Positions 8,923-15,181 of a stretch of 60,495 nucleotides of DNA are shown piece after piece (position 1 is the first letter of the stretch; each line of letters begins with the position of its first letter). The notes under the pieces are model-generated. The model saw nothing but the letters and a program-made list of their open reading frames with translations, had not been told where the DNA came from and did no database searches. Source of the stretch: an uncultured Clostridia bacterium (GTDB taxonomy: Bacteria > Bacillota > Clostridia > Christensenellales > CAG-314); NCBI GenBank assembly GCA_944336125.1, contig CALVLA010000008.1, positions 1 to 60,495 of the forward strand, given 5' to 3'. The translations under genes were made by a program, and so were the position numbers.

Positions 8923-9294
8923 CTAACCTCGCAACAATATATTTACGCTTTCCAAAATTTCTTCGTCGCTCATTCCGCCTATCCTGTACAACTCTATACC
9001 CTCGGTAAATTTTTCCTCGGCTTTTTTTAGCGTCTCCTCTCTGAACAATTCTGCGTTTCGAGGCGCAACAAAACTTCCCTTGCCGACAACCGTATGTATA
9101 AAGCCGTCCCTTTCAAGATCACCGTATGCCCTCGACGTTGTAATTACGCTTATACGCAAATCCTTCGCCAAGCTCCTTATCGTCGGCAGCATCTCACCCT
9201 CTTTCAGCTTTCCTTCAAGTATCTGCCTCTTTATCTGATTGTATATCTGTTCGTACAGCGGTACACCGCCGTTAGTGTTTACGCTTAGGTTCAT
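8923..9294 (-). CDS. GntR-family regulator, YtrA subfamily
   Basis: 123-aa protein with an N-terminal winged helix (GVPLYEQIYNQIKRQI; recognition helix RISVITTSRAYGDLERDG) and a short C-terminal helical tail rather than a ligand domain. This is the YtrA type, which controls neighbouring ABC transporter genes. The start is the ATG after AGAGG; an upstream in-frame ATG lies inside the operator and is rejected. It is first in the operon, and the palindrome over its -10 box indicates autorepression. Confidence 0.9.
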   Translation of the reverse strand: MNLSVNTNGGVPLYEQIYNQIKRQILEGKLKEGEMLPTIRSLAKDLRISVITTSRAYGDLERDGFIHTVVGKGSFVAPRNAELFREETLKKAEEKFTEGIELYRIGGMSDEEILESVNILLRG

Positions 9295-9309
9295 TTGATA
9301 CCTCTTTAA

Positions 9310-9351
9310 ATTGTATATATTGATTATATACAATATTTTATTTAAGGTCAA
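9310..9351 (-). promoter_or_regulatory. Promoter and perfect palindromic operator of the ytr-like operon
   Basis: TTGACC (9346-9351) and TATAAT (9323-9328) are 17 nt apart. The -10 box lies inside a palindrome with perfect 10-bp arms, ATTGTATATA (9310-9319) and TATATACAAT (9325-9334), with a 5-nt centre. It resembles YtrA-type operators and would block polymerase when bound. Confidence 0.75.
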
Positions 9352-9404
9352 TTATTTTTATTTACAAATTTTTGCATTTTTTTTCAAAACAGCTCGTTTT
9401 TTTG

Positions 9405-9433
9405 TTGACACTCTTTTTCCGTTGTGATAAGAT
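9405..9433 (+). promoter_or_regulatory. Sigma-A promoter of the five-tRNA array
   Basis: TTGACA and TAAGAT with a 17-nt spacer, ending 17 nt before the first tRNA. Confidence 0.8.
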
Positions 9434-9450
9434 TTATGAGCATCGCGAGT

Positions 9451-9524
9451 GCGGGTGTAGTTCAATGGTAGAATACCAGCCTTCCAAGCTGGCCGCGTGG
9501 GTCCGATTCCCATCACCCGCTCCA
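9451..9524 (+). tRNA. tRNA-Gly (anticodon TCC)
   Basis: 74-nt cloverleaf, acceptor GCGGGTG, anticodon TCC in CTTCCAAG, encoded CCA. First of five tRNAs in one transcript. Confidence 0.95.
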
Positions 9525-9560
9525 AAATTGGCCTACACGACTAGGCACGATGAATGTTTT

Positions 9561-9637
<77 letters not shown>

Positions 9638-9641
9638 ATAT

Positions 9642-9719
9642 GGTGGGTATAGCTCAGTTGGTTAGAGTGCCAGATTGTGACTCTGGAGGTCGTGGGTTCA
9701 ACTCCCACTACTCACCCCA
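9642..9719 (+). tRNA. tRNA-His (anticodon GTG)
   Basis: 78-nt cloverleaf with the extra 5' G characteristic of tRNA-His, pairing with C73; anticodon GTG in ATTGTGAC; encoded CCA. Confidence 0.95.
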
Positions 9720-9735
9720 TTTTTGATTCATACTT

Positions 9736-9810
9736 AGGGGTGTCGCCAAGCGGTAAGGCACCAGACTTTGACTCTGGCATTCGTAGGTTCAAATCCTGCC
9801 ACCCCTGCCA
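9736..9810 (+). tRNA. tRNA-Gln (anticodon TTG)
   Basis: 75-nt cloverleaf, acceptor AGGGGTG pairing with CACCCCT, anticodon TTG in CTTTGACT, encoded CCA. Confidence 0.95.
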
Positions 9811-9821
9811 CAATTTTATAT

Positions 9822-9897
9822 GACCCATTAGCTCAGTTGGCAGAGCACTTGACTTTTAATCAAGGTGTCCCGCGTTCGAGTCGCGGATGGGTCACCA
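9822..9897 (+). tRNA. tRNA-Lys (anticodon TTT)
   Basis: 76-nt cloverleaf, acceptor GACCCAT pairing with ATGGGTC, anticodon TTT in CTTTTAAT, encoded CCA. Last member of the array. Confidence 0.95.
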
Positions 9898-9898
9898 A

Positions 9899-9926
9899 AA
9901 CACGAAACAAAAGTTTCGTGTTTTTT
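9899..9926 (+). terminator. Intrinsic terminator of the tRNA array
   Basis: AACACGAAAC and GTTTCGTGTT form a perfect 10-bp stem with a 4-nt A loop, followed by a T run, directly after the tRNA-Lys CCA. Confidence 0.9.
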
Positions 9927-9950
9927 CATTGTTTGAGCTTAAGCAAATTG

Positions 9951-9979
9951 TTGACAATTCAAAATTTATTTAATATAAT
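9951..9979 (+). promoter_or_regulatory. Consensus sigma-A promoter of tRNA-Lys(CTT)
   Basis: Perfect TTGACA and TATAAT with a 17-nt spacer, 12 nt upstream of the tRNA. The only evident promoter ahead of the downstream sugar kinase gene. Confidence 0.9.
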
Positions 9980-9991
9980 GCTTAAGCACAA

Positions 9992-10067
9992 GCACCATTA
10001 GCTCAGTTGGTAGAGCAATTGACTCTTAATCAATGGGTCCAGGGTTCGAGTCCCTGATGGTGTACCA
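9992..10067 (+). tRNA. tRNA-Lys (anticodon CTT)
   Basis: 76-nt cloverleaf with anticodon CTT in CTCTTAAT. The acceptor GCACCAT pairs with ATGGTGT through a G-U pair at the first position. CCA is encoded. Confidence 0.93.
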
Positions 10068-10101
10068 AAAATGCCTGTTGTTTCAACAGGCATTTTGTTT
10101 T
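10068..10101 (+). terminator. Terminator hairpin between tRNA-Lys and the sugar kinase
   Basis: AAAATGCCTGTTG and CAACAGGCATTTT form a perfect 13-bp stem with a 3-nt loop, then GTTTT. It starts at the tRNA CCA and ends about where the kinase ribosome binding site begins. Confidence 0.8.
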
Positions 10102-10111
10102 AAGGAGAAAA

Positions 10112-11029
10112 ATGGTTTTAAGCGTCGGTGAAATACTCGTCGATATGATGGGCGTAATAAAAAACGGAAAAACTACTTACGAAAGGAAAGCGGGCGGCGC
10201 CCCTTTCAACCTTGCCTGCGGAGTAAAAGCATTTGGTAAAAAAGCCGGATTTGTCGGAAGCGTAGGAGAAGATATTCACGGCGAATTTTTGTTAAATTTT
10301 GCAGTGTCCAAAAACTTTGACTATTTGCAAATCAAGACAGACCAAAAACGCAACACAACATTGGCTTTTGTCGAAAACGACGACAACGGCGAAAGACACT
10401 TTTGCTTTTATCGAAAAAATACGGCAGACGCTTTTCTTCCCGAAATAGATGACGAGGTTTTGAAAAGCGCCGACATAATTCACATTGGTTCGCTCATGCT
10501 AAGCGAAAAAGCGGGTTTAAAATATGCCGTGAAGCTTCTTAAAAAAGCCAAAGAACTAGGTAAAGAAGTAAGTTTTGACGTGAATTTCAGATCAGCCATT
10601 TTCAAAAACGAAAGACAAGCTATCGACGCTTACAAAAAAATCATCGAGTACGCTGACATCGTAAAGTTTTCCTCTGAAGAGGCTGAAATTTTCGGAAAAG
10701 ACTTTTTGACGGCGTTTCCTAAAAAATTAGTATTACTGACATTAGGTAAAGACGGAAGCAAATGGTTTTTTGAAGGAAAAAGTTCGTCAGTTCCTACTGC
10801 CGACATCTCCCCCGTCGATACCACGGGAGCAGGCGACGCGTTTTTTGCCGCTGTGCTTTCAAAACTTGACGGCGTTTCAAAATCCACATGGTCGGATGAA
10901 TTTTTAAACGACGCATTGCTTTTCGGCAACTGTGCCGGCGCGCTTAACACTTTGGGGAAAGGCGCGATAGATTTTTTGCCGTCCCTGCGCCAAATCGAAG
11001 AACTTAAAAAAACTATTGAAAAAAATTAA
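10112..11029 (+). CDS. PfkB-family carbohydrate kinase, fructokinase-like
   Basis: 305-aa ribokinase-fold sugar kinase using ATP. The N-terminal substrate motif is RKAGGAPFNLACGVKAFG and the C-terminal signature is DTTGAGDAFFAAV with the catalytic Asp and anion hole. Overall similarity is to bacterial fructokinases (EC 2.7.1.4), but a related sugar cannot be excluded. AAGGAGA sits at good distance from the ATG. Only about 10 nt separate the end of the upstream terminator hairpin from the start, so the gene appears to depend on read-through from the tRNA-Lys promoter. It converges on the alpha-oxoamine synthase gene and shares a terminator with it. Confidence 0.88.
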   Translation: MVLSVGEILVDMMGVIKNGKTTYERKAGGAPFNLACGVKAFGKKAGFVGSVGEDIHGEFLLNFAVSKNFDYLQIKTDQKRNTTLAFVENDDNGERHFCFYRKNTADAFLPEIDDEVLKSADIIHIGSLMLSEKAGLKYAVKLLKKAKELGKEVSFDVNFRSAIFKNERQAIDAYKKIIEYADIVKFSSEEAEIFGKDFLTAFPKKLVLLTLGKDGSKWFFEGKSSSVPTADISPVDTTGAGDAFFAAVLSKLDGVSKSTWSDEFLNDALLFGNCAGALNTLGKGAIDFLPSLRQIEELKKTIEKN

Positions 11030-11051
11030 AGCCGCAAAAGCGGCTTTTTTT
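11028..11051. terminator. Bidirectional terminator between convergent genes
   Basis: GCCGC and GCGGC pair around AAAA, with A and T runs on either side. It serves the kinase (plus) and the alpha-oxoamine synthase (minus). Confidence 0.85.
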
Positions 11052-12243
11052 AATTGTTTGGTTTTTTAATACCCAAAGTATCGATGACTTGTTTTATTTT
11101 AAGCATAGCTTCGTCCATCTGCTCTTTTGTGTGGGTTGCCGTATAAGAAGTCCTCAACAAAGCGTATCCAACAGGCGTAGCAGGCGAAACCACCGGATTG
11201 ACATAAACCCCCATTTCCAACAACATTTTGCAGGCAACAAAAGCATGCTCGTCTTTATAGACATAAATAGGTATTATCGGCGTATGACCTTCGATTATGT
11301 CAACGCCAAGTTTTTTAAGTCCCGAGCGCATATAATCGGCGATATCGTTTAATGCCTTTACCCTTTGCGGCTCTTCCCTCAAAATTTTCAGCGACTGTCT
11401 GGCACAGGCAACCGAAGCCGGCGTTATGCTTGCGCTAAATATGTAAGGCCTTGAACAATGTTTGACATATTCTACCACCCTTTCGCTGCTTGCCAGATAT
11501 CCGCCAAGCGACGCAAGCGATTTGCTGAAAGTACCCATGATAATGTCGACTTGGTCTTCAAGCCCGAAGTGCTCTGCGGTTCCCCTGCCGTTTTTTCCCA
11601 AAACTCCGAGTCCGTGCGCGTCGTCAACCATTACTCTCGCGCCGTATTTTTTTGCCAAATCCACAATTTCAGGCAGCTTGCATATGTCGCCGCTCATGCT
11701 GAAAACGCCGTCGGTAACTATCAAAATGCCTGCGTTTTCAGGCACGGTTTTGAGCTTTGTTTCAAGGTCGTTCATGTCGTTATGCTCATAACGAATCATT
11801 TTTGCATAACTGAGTTTTATTGCGTCGTAAATGCTCGCGTGATTTTCCTTGTCGCACAAAACCACATCGTGTCTGCCGCACAGCGCGCTGATAATGCCCA
11901 AGTTGCTTTGAAATCCCGTCGAAAAAGTCATGCACGCCTCTTTGTGCAAAAAGTCGGCAAGTTCCTTTTCAAGCTTTACGTGAATGTCAAGCGTTCCGTT
12001 GAGAAACCTCGAACCGCTGCAGCCGCTGCCGTATTTTTTTAAAGCTTCGATTCCGGCATTGACTACTTCGGGATGCGATGTAAGACCTAAGTAGTTGTTT
12101 GAGCCAATCATGATTGTTTTTTTGCCTTCCATGTCAACGACAGTGTTCTGTCCGGAACACAATTCGTGAAAATACGGATAAACTCCTTTTTCTTTTGCCG
12201 TATCGTAAATTTGTACTCCGGCGGTTTTTGCAAACAAATCCAT
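11050..12243 (-). CDS. PLP-dependent alpha-oxoamine synthase, serine palmitoyltransferase-like
   Basis: Condenses an amino acid with an acyl thioester with loss of CO2. The 397-aa protein has SNNYLGLTSHPEV, GSGCSGSRFLNGTLDIH (72-88), DDAHGLG (207-213) and the PLP lysine in TFSKSLASLGG (K241). The GSRFLNGTLDIH segment and the overall pattern match bacterial serine palmitoyltransferases more than E. coli Kbl or BioF, by recollection of those families. The ATG after GGAGAG is chosen; 45 upstream in-frame codons run into the SDR gene and lack family similarity. It follows the SDR gene by 11 nt, an arrangement that would fit synthesis and reduction of a 3-keto sphingoid base. Glycine C-acetyltransferase or 8-amino-7-oxononanoate synthase activity remain alternatives. 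Confidence 0.85.
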   Translation of the reverse strand: MDLFAKTAGVQIYDTAKEKGVYPYFHELCSGQNTVVDMEGKKTIMIGSNNYLGLTSHPEVVNAGIEALKKYGSGCSGSRFLNGTLDIHVKLEKELADFLHKEACMTFSTGFQSNLGIISALCGRHDVVLCDKENHASIYDAIKLSYAKMIRYEHNDMNDLETKLKTVPENAGILIVTDGVFSMSGDICKLPEIVDLAKKYGARVMVDDAHGLGVLGKNGRGTAEHFGLEDQVDIIMGTFSKSLASLGGYLASSERVVEYVKHCSRPYIFSASITPASVACARQSLKILREEPQRVKALNDIADYMRSGLKKLGVDIIEGHTPIIPIYVYKDEHAFVACKMLLEMGVYVNPVVSPATPVGYALLRTSYTATHTKEQMDEAMLKIKQVIDTLGIKKPNN

Positions 12244-12254
12244 TTTTTCTCTCC

Positions 12255-13037
12255 TCAATAAAGTTTGTAAACAATGTAATTTACCAATTTTTTTGGAAGC
12301 AATTTGGCAAGCACGCACAAAAATTTGTACCCGAATCCTACTGTGCAGACAAGAGGCGGATTGCGTTTTTTCATACATTTGTAAATTACTTTGGAAACCG
12401 AAACGGGATCTTTTCCTTTCATTTCGTCCTTTTCCATTTTGGCAACGCTTTTTTCAATTCTGTCGCCGTAAGCATCGTCAGTCACAGCATTTTTGACACG
12501 AGCCGCGGTAAATCCCGTTTTTGTGTCCCCGGGTCTGACACAGCATACTTTGACCTTTTGCGGTTTTACTTCGTTGCTTAACGCGAAAGAAAAACTTTCA
12601 ACCGCGGCTTTTGTCGCGCTGTAACACGCCTGAAAAGGAATAGGCACAACGCTTGCCACAGACGAAACGTTGATTATTCTCCCCTGAGTTTTTCTCAAAT
12701 ATTTAAGCGCCTCACCGCTGACATTGATTACGGCGTTTACGTTTACGTCAAAAATAGCCTCAACGTCTTTTTTCGGCGCATATTCGATGGCGCCGCTTAT
12801 TCCCATTCCGGCATTGTTAATCAAAACGTCTATTTGTCCTTCTTTTTGAAAAATGCTTTCAAAAACGCGTTTTACTTCCTCTTGGTCGCAAACGTCGCAC
12901 TTGATAAAGTTGAATTTTTCCGTTTCAAAATCTCTGCGCGACAATCCGTAAACAACATATCCCCTTTCCGCAAGAAAATTTGCCGTTTCATATCCTATTC
13001 CGCTGCTCGCGCCGCTTATCACGACTACTTTTTTCAT
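12255..13037 (-). CDS. Short-chain dehydrogenase/reductase
   Basis: 260-aa classical SDR. The cofactor motif is SGASSGIG at the N terminus, followed by NNAGMG and the catalytic Ser (NVSSVAS) and YxxxK (YSATK, about residue 150). The C-terminal 40 residues are hydrophobic and basic (LLPKKLVNYIVYKLY), which could bring the enzyme to the membrane. It lies 11 nt upstream of the alpha-oxoamine synthase, suggesting it reduces that enzyme's keto product, as 3-ketosphinganine reductase does; this is inferred from context. The start has GGAG about 10 nt upstream. Confidence 0.87.
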   Translation of the reverse strand: MKKVVVISGASSGIGYETANFLAERGYVVYGLSRRDFETEKFNFIKCDVCDQEEVKRVFESIFQKEGQIDVLINNAGMGISGAIEYAPKKDVEAIFDVNVNAVINVSGEALKYLRKTQGRIINVSSVASVVPIPFQACYSATKAAVESFSFALSNEVKPQKVKVCCVRPGDTKTGFTAARVKNAVTDDAYGDRIEKSVAKMEKDEMKGKDPVSVSKVIYKCMKKRNPPLVCTVGFGYKFLCVLAKLLPKKLVNYIVYKLY

Positions 13038-13167
13038 AAAGCTTTTGCTCCGTTAAAAATAAAAAAGATTTTAATTTTTTTCATTTTTGGGTATTATACA
13101 TTGTTTAAATCAAATTATCAATAAAAAATTTAAAAATTTTTAATAAAATTTTGTTAAATTTAAATCA

Positions 13168-13199
13168 TTGACAATTACAGTCATTTAATTTAATATAAT
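13168..13199 (+). promoter_or_regulatory. Probable promoter of tRNA-Leu, long spacer
   Basis: Perfect TTGACA (13168-13173) and TATAAT (13194-13199), but 20 nt apart rather than 17. A-T rich flanks. Possibly weak or activator-dependent. Confidence 0.45.
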
Positions 13200-13214
13200 C
13201 AATGCAAAGGGCAA

Positions 13215-13247
13215 TCACAAATGGTAAATCATTTGTGAATGTTTTTT
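13215..13247 (+). terminator. Hairpin plus T run in the tRNA-Leu leader
   Basis: TCACAAATG and CATTTGTGA form a perfect 9-bp stem with a 6-nt loop, followed within 3 nt by six Ts. It lies between the likely promoter and the tRNA, where it would act as an attenuator or processing signal. Confidence 0.5.
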
Positions 13248-13252
13248 ATTAA

Positions 13253-13335
13253 GCGGATATGGCGGAATGGCAGACGCGCCAGACTTAGGATCTGGTGTCC
13301 TAGACGTGGGGGTTCAAGTCCCTTTATCCGCACCA
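13253..13335 (+). tRNA. tRNA-Leu (anticodon TAG)
   Basis: 83-nt class II tRNA with a variable arm, acceptor GCGGATA pairing with TATCCGC, anticodon TAG in ACTTAGGA, and encoded CCA. The prophage-like island begins just after its 3' end, which suggests use as an attachment site. Confidence 0.95.
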
Positions 13336-13346
13336 AATCAAAAAAA

Positions 13347-13393
13347 CACAATGTATTGTATAGTAAAGCACAATTTTAACGCAATATATTGTG
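13347..13393. repeat. Imperfect inverted repeat downstream of tRNA-Leu
   Basis: CACAATGTATTG (13347-13358) and CAATATATTGTG (13382-13393) pair at 11 of 12 positions. Position beside the tRNA end suggests an att-region protein site. Confidence 0.4.
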
Positions 13394-13403
13394 GTTATTG
13401 ACT

Positions 13404-13425
13404 TTTAGGTACAATTTAGGTACAA
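13404..13425 (+). repeat. Tandem 11-bp repeat, candidate integrase arm sites
   Basis: TTTAGGTACAA occurs twice head to tail, 69 nt past the tRNA-Leu end. Short direct repeats beside a tRNA attachment site are typical arm-type sites of tyrosine recombinases. No integrase gene remains, so this is inference. Confidence 0.45.
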
Positions 13426-13429
13426 AAAA

Positions 13430-13458
13430 TAAAAAAACGAGGGCTTATCTGCCCCCGT
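13430..13458 (-). terminator. Intrinsic terminator of the 238-aa gene
   Basis: On the minus strand ACGGGGGC pairs with GCCCTCGT (one G-U), followed by a run of seven Ts. The stop codon lies in the loop. Confidence 0.75.
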
Positions 13459-14161
13459 TTTTGTTTACAAAATACTCGTCTGTTATGCCCATGCGCTTTG
13501 TGATGAGCAAGTTTTGATTTTCAAAAACCGCCGTTTTTCGCCGCAAAAAATAAACGGCGTTGTTGATTGCCGAGAACGTCGCCCCGACGAGCAGGAATGA
13601 GTTTGTAACAATTTCGTACACGATGCCCGTCCATGTCGGCGCCCAGCTGAATATCGTCATGAACGCAACGCCGACGAGAAAAAGCGCGGCCTTTGCAAGG
13701 TTTTGATTTCTAGTGATTTTTTTCGCATGAAATCTGACAGCGGTCGTCTTTTCAATGTCCTCGCCGAGCATGTCCAAAAGGTCGTCGCCCGTGAGTTCGT
13801 CGATTTGCACTTTGCCGTTAAGCACTTCAAGCACCACTTTTTTGAGCCGCTTTTTGTCCTTATCACTCAAAAGATACTTTTTTGCGGCGGAGTCAAGCCA
13901 CTCTTCAATGTTGACAATATCCGTCGGCAAGTCTTTAAAATCGAGCCTGACGGTCACTTTATGCATACGGCGCGAACATTCGGTCGCGTACCTTTCGGCG
14001 TTCTCTGCCTTAATGGCGGCGTCAAGCGCGTCGAATAGCTGCTCATCTTTTATTTTTTTTACCTTTTTTCGCTTTGTCTTCACCGCTACGCTGTATCGCG
14101 TGTTGTCGGCGTTTTTCCTGTTGTTTAGGTCAAGCGCAAAAATGGCGTTATAAATCACCAT
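13445..14161 (-). CDS. Unrecognised island protein with two C-terminal membrane helices
   Basis: I do not recognise this 238-aa protein. It has a basic N-terminal stretch (KTKRKKVKKIKDE), a charged helical middle with IEEWLDSAAKKYLL and a lysine-rich segment, and two hydrophobic helices at about residues 155-175 and 180-205, then a polar tail. The reading frame stays open upstream into the helix-turn-helix gene, and neither the ATG chosen nor a GTG 24 nt upstream has a ribosome binding site. It may therefore be the 3' part of a larger gene joined to the helix-turn-helix gene by a deletion. It lies next to the tRNA-Leu end of the island and has its own terminator. Confidence 0.5.
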   Translation of the reverse strand: MVIYNAIFALDLNNRKNADNTRYSVAVKTKRKKVKKIKDEQLFDALDAAIKAENAERYATECSRRMHKVTVRLDFKDLPTDIVNIEEWLDSAAKKYLLSDKDKKRLKKVVLEVLNGKVQIDELTGDDLLDMLGEDIEKTTAVRFHAKKITRNQNLAKAALFLVGVAFMTIFSWAPTWTGIVYEIVTNSFLLVGATFSAINNAVYFLRRKTAVFENQNLLITKRMGITDEYFVNKNGGR

Positions 14162-14372
14162 TGTGACGGCAAGGCGTACAAGCACGTTGAGCCAATGTTT
14201 TTTTTAGGATGTTAGAAAAGTCGGAAAACTGTTTTTTGTACTCTATAAAACTGTACCGGCTTATTCCCAGCCTTGCGGCCATTTCCTCCTCCGTTGCGCC
14301 GTTTCTACACCAGTCCTCGACTTCGTTAAGCCTGGGCAAAACGTGCGTTTCGTATTTTCCGGGTCTGCCCAA
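14148..14372 (-). CDS. Phage-type helix-turn-helix protein (small terminase-like), probably truncated
   Basis: 74-aa protein whose first 50 residues (GRPGKYETH..., then a helix-turn-helix in EEEMAARLGISRYSFIEYKK) match the N-terminal DNA-binding domain common in Firmicutes phage terminase small subunits and similar phage proteins. The start is TTG, 8 nt after AGGAGG; upstream GTG and TTG codons are too close to it. After SNILKK the sequence diverges to a cysteine-containing tail that looks non-native, suggesting a deletion. A second copy of its first ~20 codons lies at 15280-15354. It overlaps the next gene by 14 nt. Confidence 0.6.
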   Translation of the reverse strand: MGRPGKYETHVLPRLNEVEDWCRNGATEEEMAARLGISRYSFIEYKKQFSDFSNILKKTLAQRACTPCRHNGDL

Positions 14373-14411
14373 ACTCAACACCTCCTTTTTTGAACATAAA
14401 AAAAGACACTC
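14309..14411 (-). repeat. 103-bp direct repeat, copy 1
   Basis: Covers the downstream half of the cassette 1 terminator, the ribosome binding site and the first ~21 codons of the helix-turn-helix gene. It matches 15291-15394 except for one T in a homopolymer. Confidence 0.95.
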
Positions 14412-14422
14412 GCTTGAGTGCC
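14397..14422 (-). terminator. Terminator of cassette 1
   Basis: On the minus strand GGCACTC pairs with GAGTGTC around a 4-nt loop, then seven Ts. The distal arm and T run belong to the 103-bp repeat, while the proximal arm is unique to this cassette. Confidence 0.75.
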
Positions 14423-14434
14423 CTTTTTATTTTT

Positions 14435-14647
14435 TTATTGCTTTTTCAGCGGTTCGCCCCAAATGTCTTTTCCCTCGGCAACAAGTTTTTTTGCTTGATT
14501 TATTGATATCAAATTACATTCGTCCTTTTCATCTGGTTCAAGTTCATTTTCAAACCCTTCATACATCCAACCACAAACTGGGCATTCATCAAACGAACCG
14601 CCTTCAAATTCTGTATTACAGATAAAACATTTTACTTTATTTCCCAT
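14435..14647 (-). CDS. Zinc-ribbon/CPCC-like small protein, candidate immunity partner
   Basis: 70-aa protein with two CxxC pairs (C7/C10 and C22/C25: KCFICNTEF and CPVCGWMYEG) followed by an acidic linker and ISINQAKKLVAEGK. This is the pattern of cysteine-rich CPCC-type zinc-ribbon proteins (CPVC...W......SLNEAR). Its start overlaps the end of the upstream 170-aa gene by 16 nt, and AAGGAG lies 11 nt upstream inside that gene, so the two are translationally coupled. Small proteins placed like this after a toxin-like gene commonly neutralise it; here that role is inference. The terminator follows immediately. Confidence 0.65.
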   Translation of the reverse strand: MGNKVKCFICNTEFEGGSFDECPVCGWMYEGFENELEPDEKDECNLISINQAKKLVAEGKDIWGEPLKKQ

Positions 14648-15144
14648 AAGTTATCTTGCTCCTTAGTTCGAAAAAATCTTTTTTCAGTACAAAATTGATA
14701 GGTATGAATTATTCCTACTTCACTAGCAACGGCAAGTTCTTTTGTTTCTTTGTTGTATTTATAAAAACGTTTCCTTGCTTCAGAAAAATACATGTTTCCT
14801 TGCTTACTATTAAAAAACAATATAGCTCTTCTTATGTACTCTTTCTCATTTAGCCCCATTTCCTGCGCGTGCCTTAAATGATGTTTTGTCTTTGGCCTAT
14901 TAAAACCTATGGCTTGCGGAATTTTTTTCACATCTCGCTTAATACCGCTTGCCATGTCGGAATTATAGCGTTTTTCTAGTTTTTCTCTTTCTTCGGCTTT
15001 ATCGCCAGTCTTTGCGTCGTACCTTCCTGTTTTTCCTAACAGCTCATTGTATTTTTCTACCGCCTGCTCAGTCGTCATTTTGCTCGTGTCAACGCCTTTG
15101 TCTTTCAGAACGGCATAAACCATAGGTATAAAGTTTCCTGCCAT
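14632..15144 (-). CDS. Candidate phage-borne toxin with RNase-like C-terminal region
   Basis: 170-aa soluble protein with no signal peptide. Residues 1-60 are helical and charged (GVDTSKMTTEQAVEKYNEL), like phage-associated N-terminal regions. Residues ~85-160 carry HHLRHAQEMG, EYIRRAILFF, YNKETKELAVA and GIIHTYQF. The succession His/Arg-His, EY..A..F, 'F.YN.ET.E..V', 'G.I.TY' recalls the C-terminal nuclease region of polymorphic (LXG/MuF-type, BECR-like) toxins; this is pattern recollection, not a search. The start is set at the ATG after GAGGTGG. It overlaps the zinc-ribbon gene by 16 nt, sits in a cassette with its own terminator, and is preceded by a leader terminator. Alternative: an uncharacterised phage accessory protein. 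Confidence 0.5.
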   Translation of the reverse strand: MAGNFIPMVYAVLKDKGVDTSKMTTEQAVEKYNELLGKTGRYDAKTGDKAEEREKLEKRYNSDMASGIKRDVKKIPQAIGFNRPKTKHHLRHAQEMGLNEKEYIRRAILFFNSKQGNMYFSEARKRFYKYNKETKELAVASEVGIIHTYQFCTEKRFFRTKEQDNLWEIK

Positions 15145-15181
15145 TATTTTACCACCTCGCTTTTTAAAAGTAAATAGCAAT

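Noticed and set aside
10112-11029. Calling the sugar kinase scrK or another specific gene
   Set aside because: The PfkB motifs do not fix the sugar, and there is no sucrose or fructose transport gene nearby.
11050-12243. Naming the alpha-oxoamine synthase kbl or bioF
   Set aside because: No threonine dehydrogenase or biotin genes adjoin it, and the GSRFLNGTLDIH segment is more like serine palmitoyltransferases. I left the symbol empty because no search could be run.
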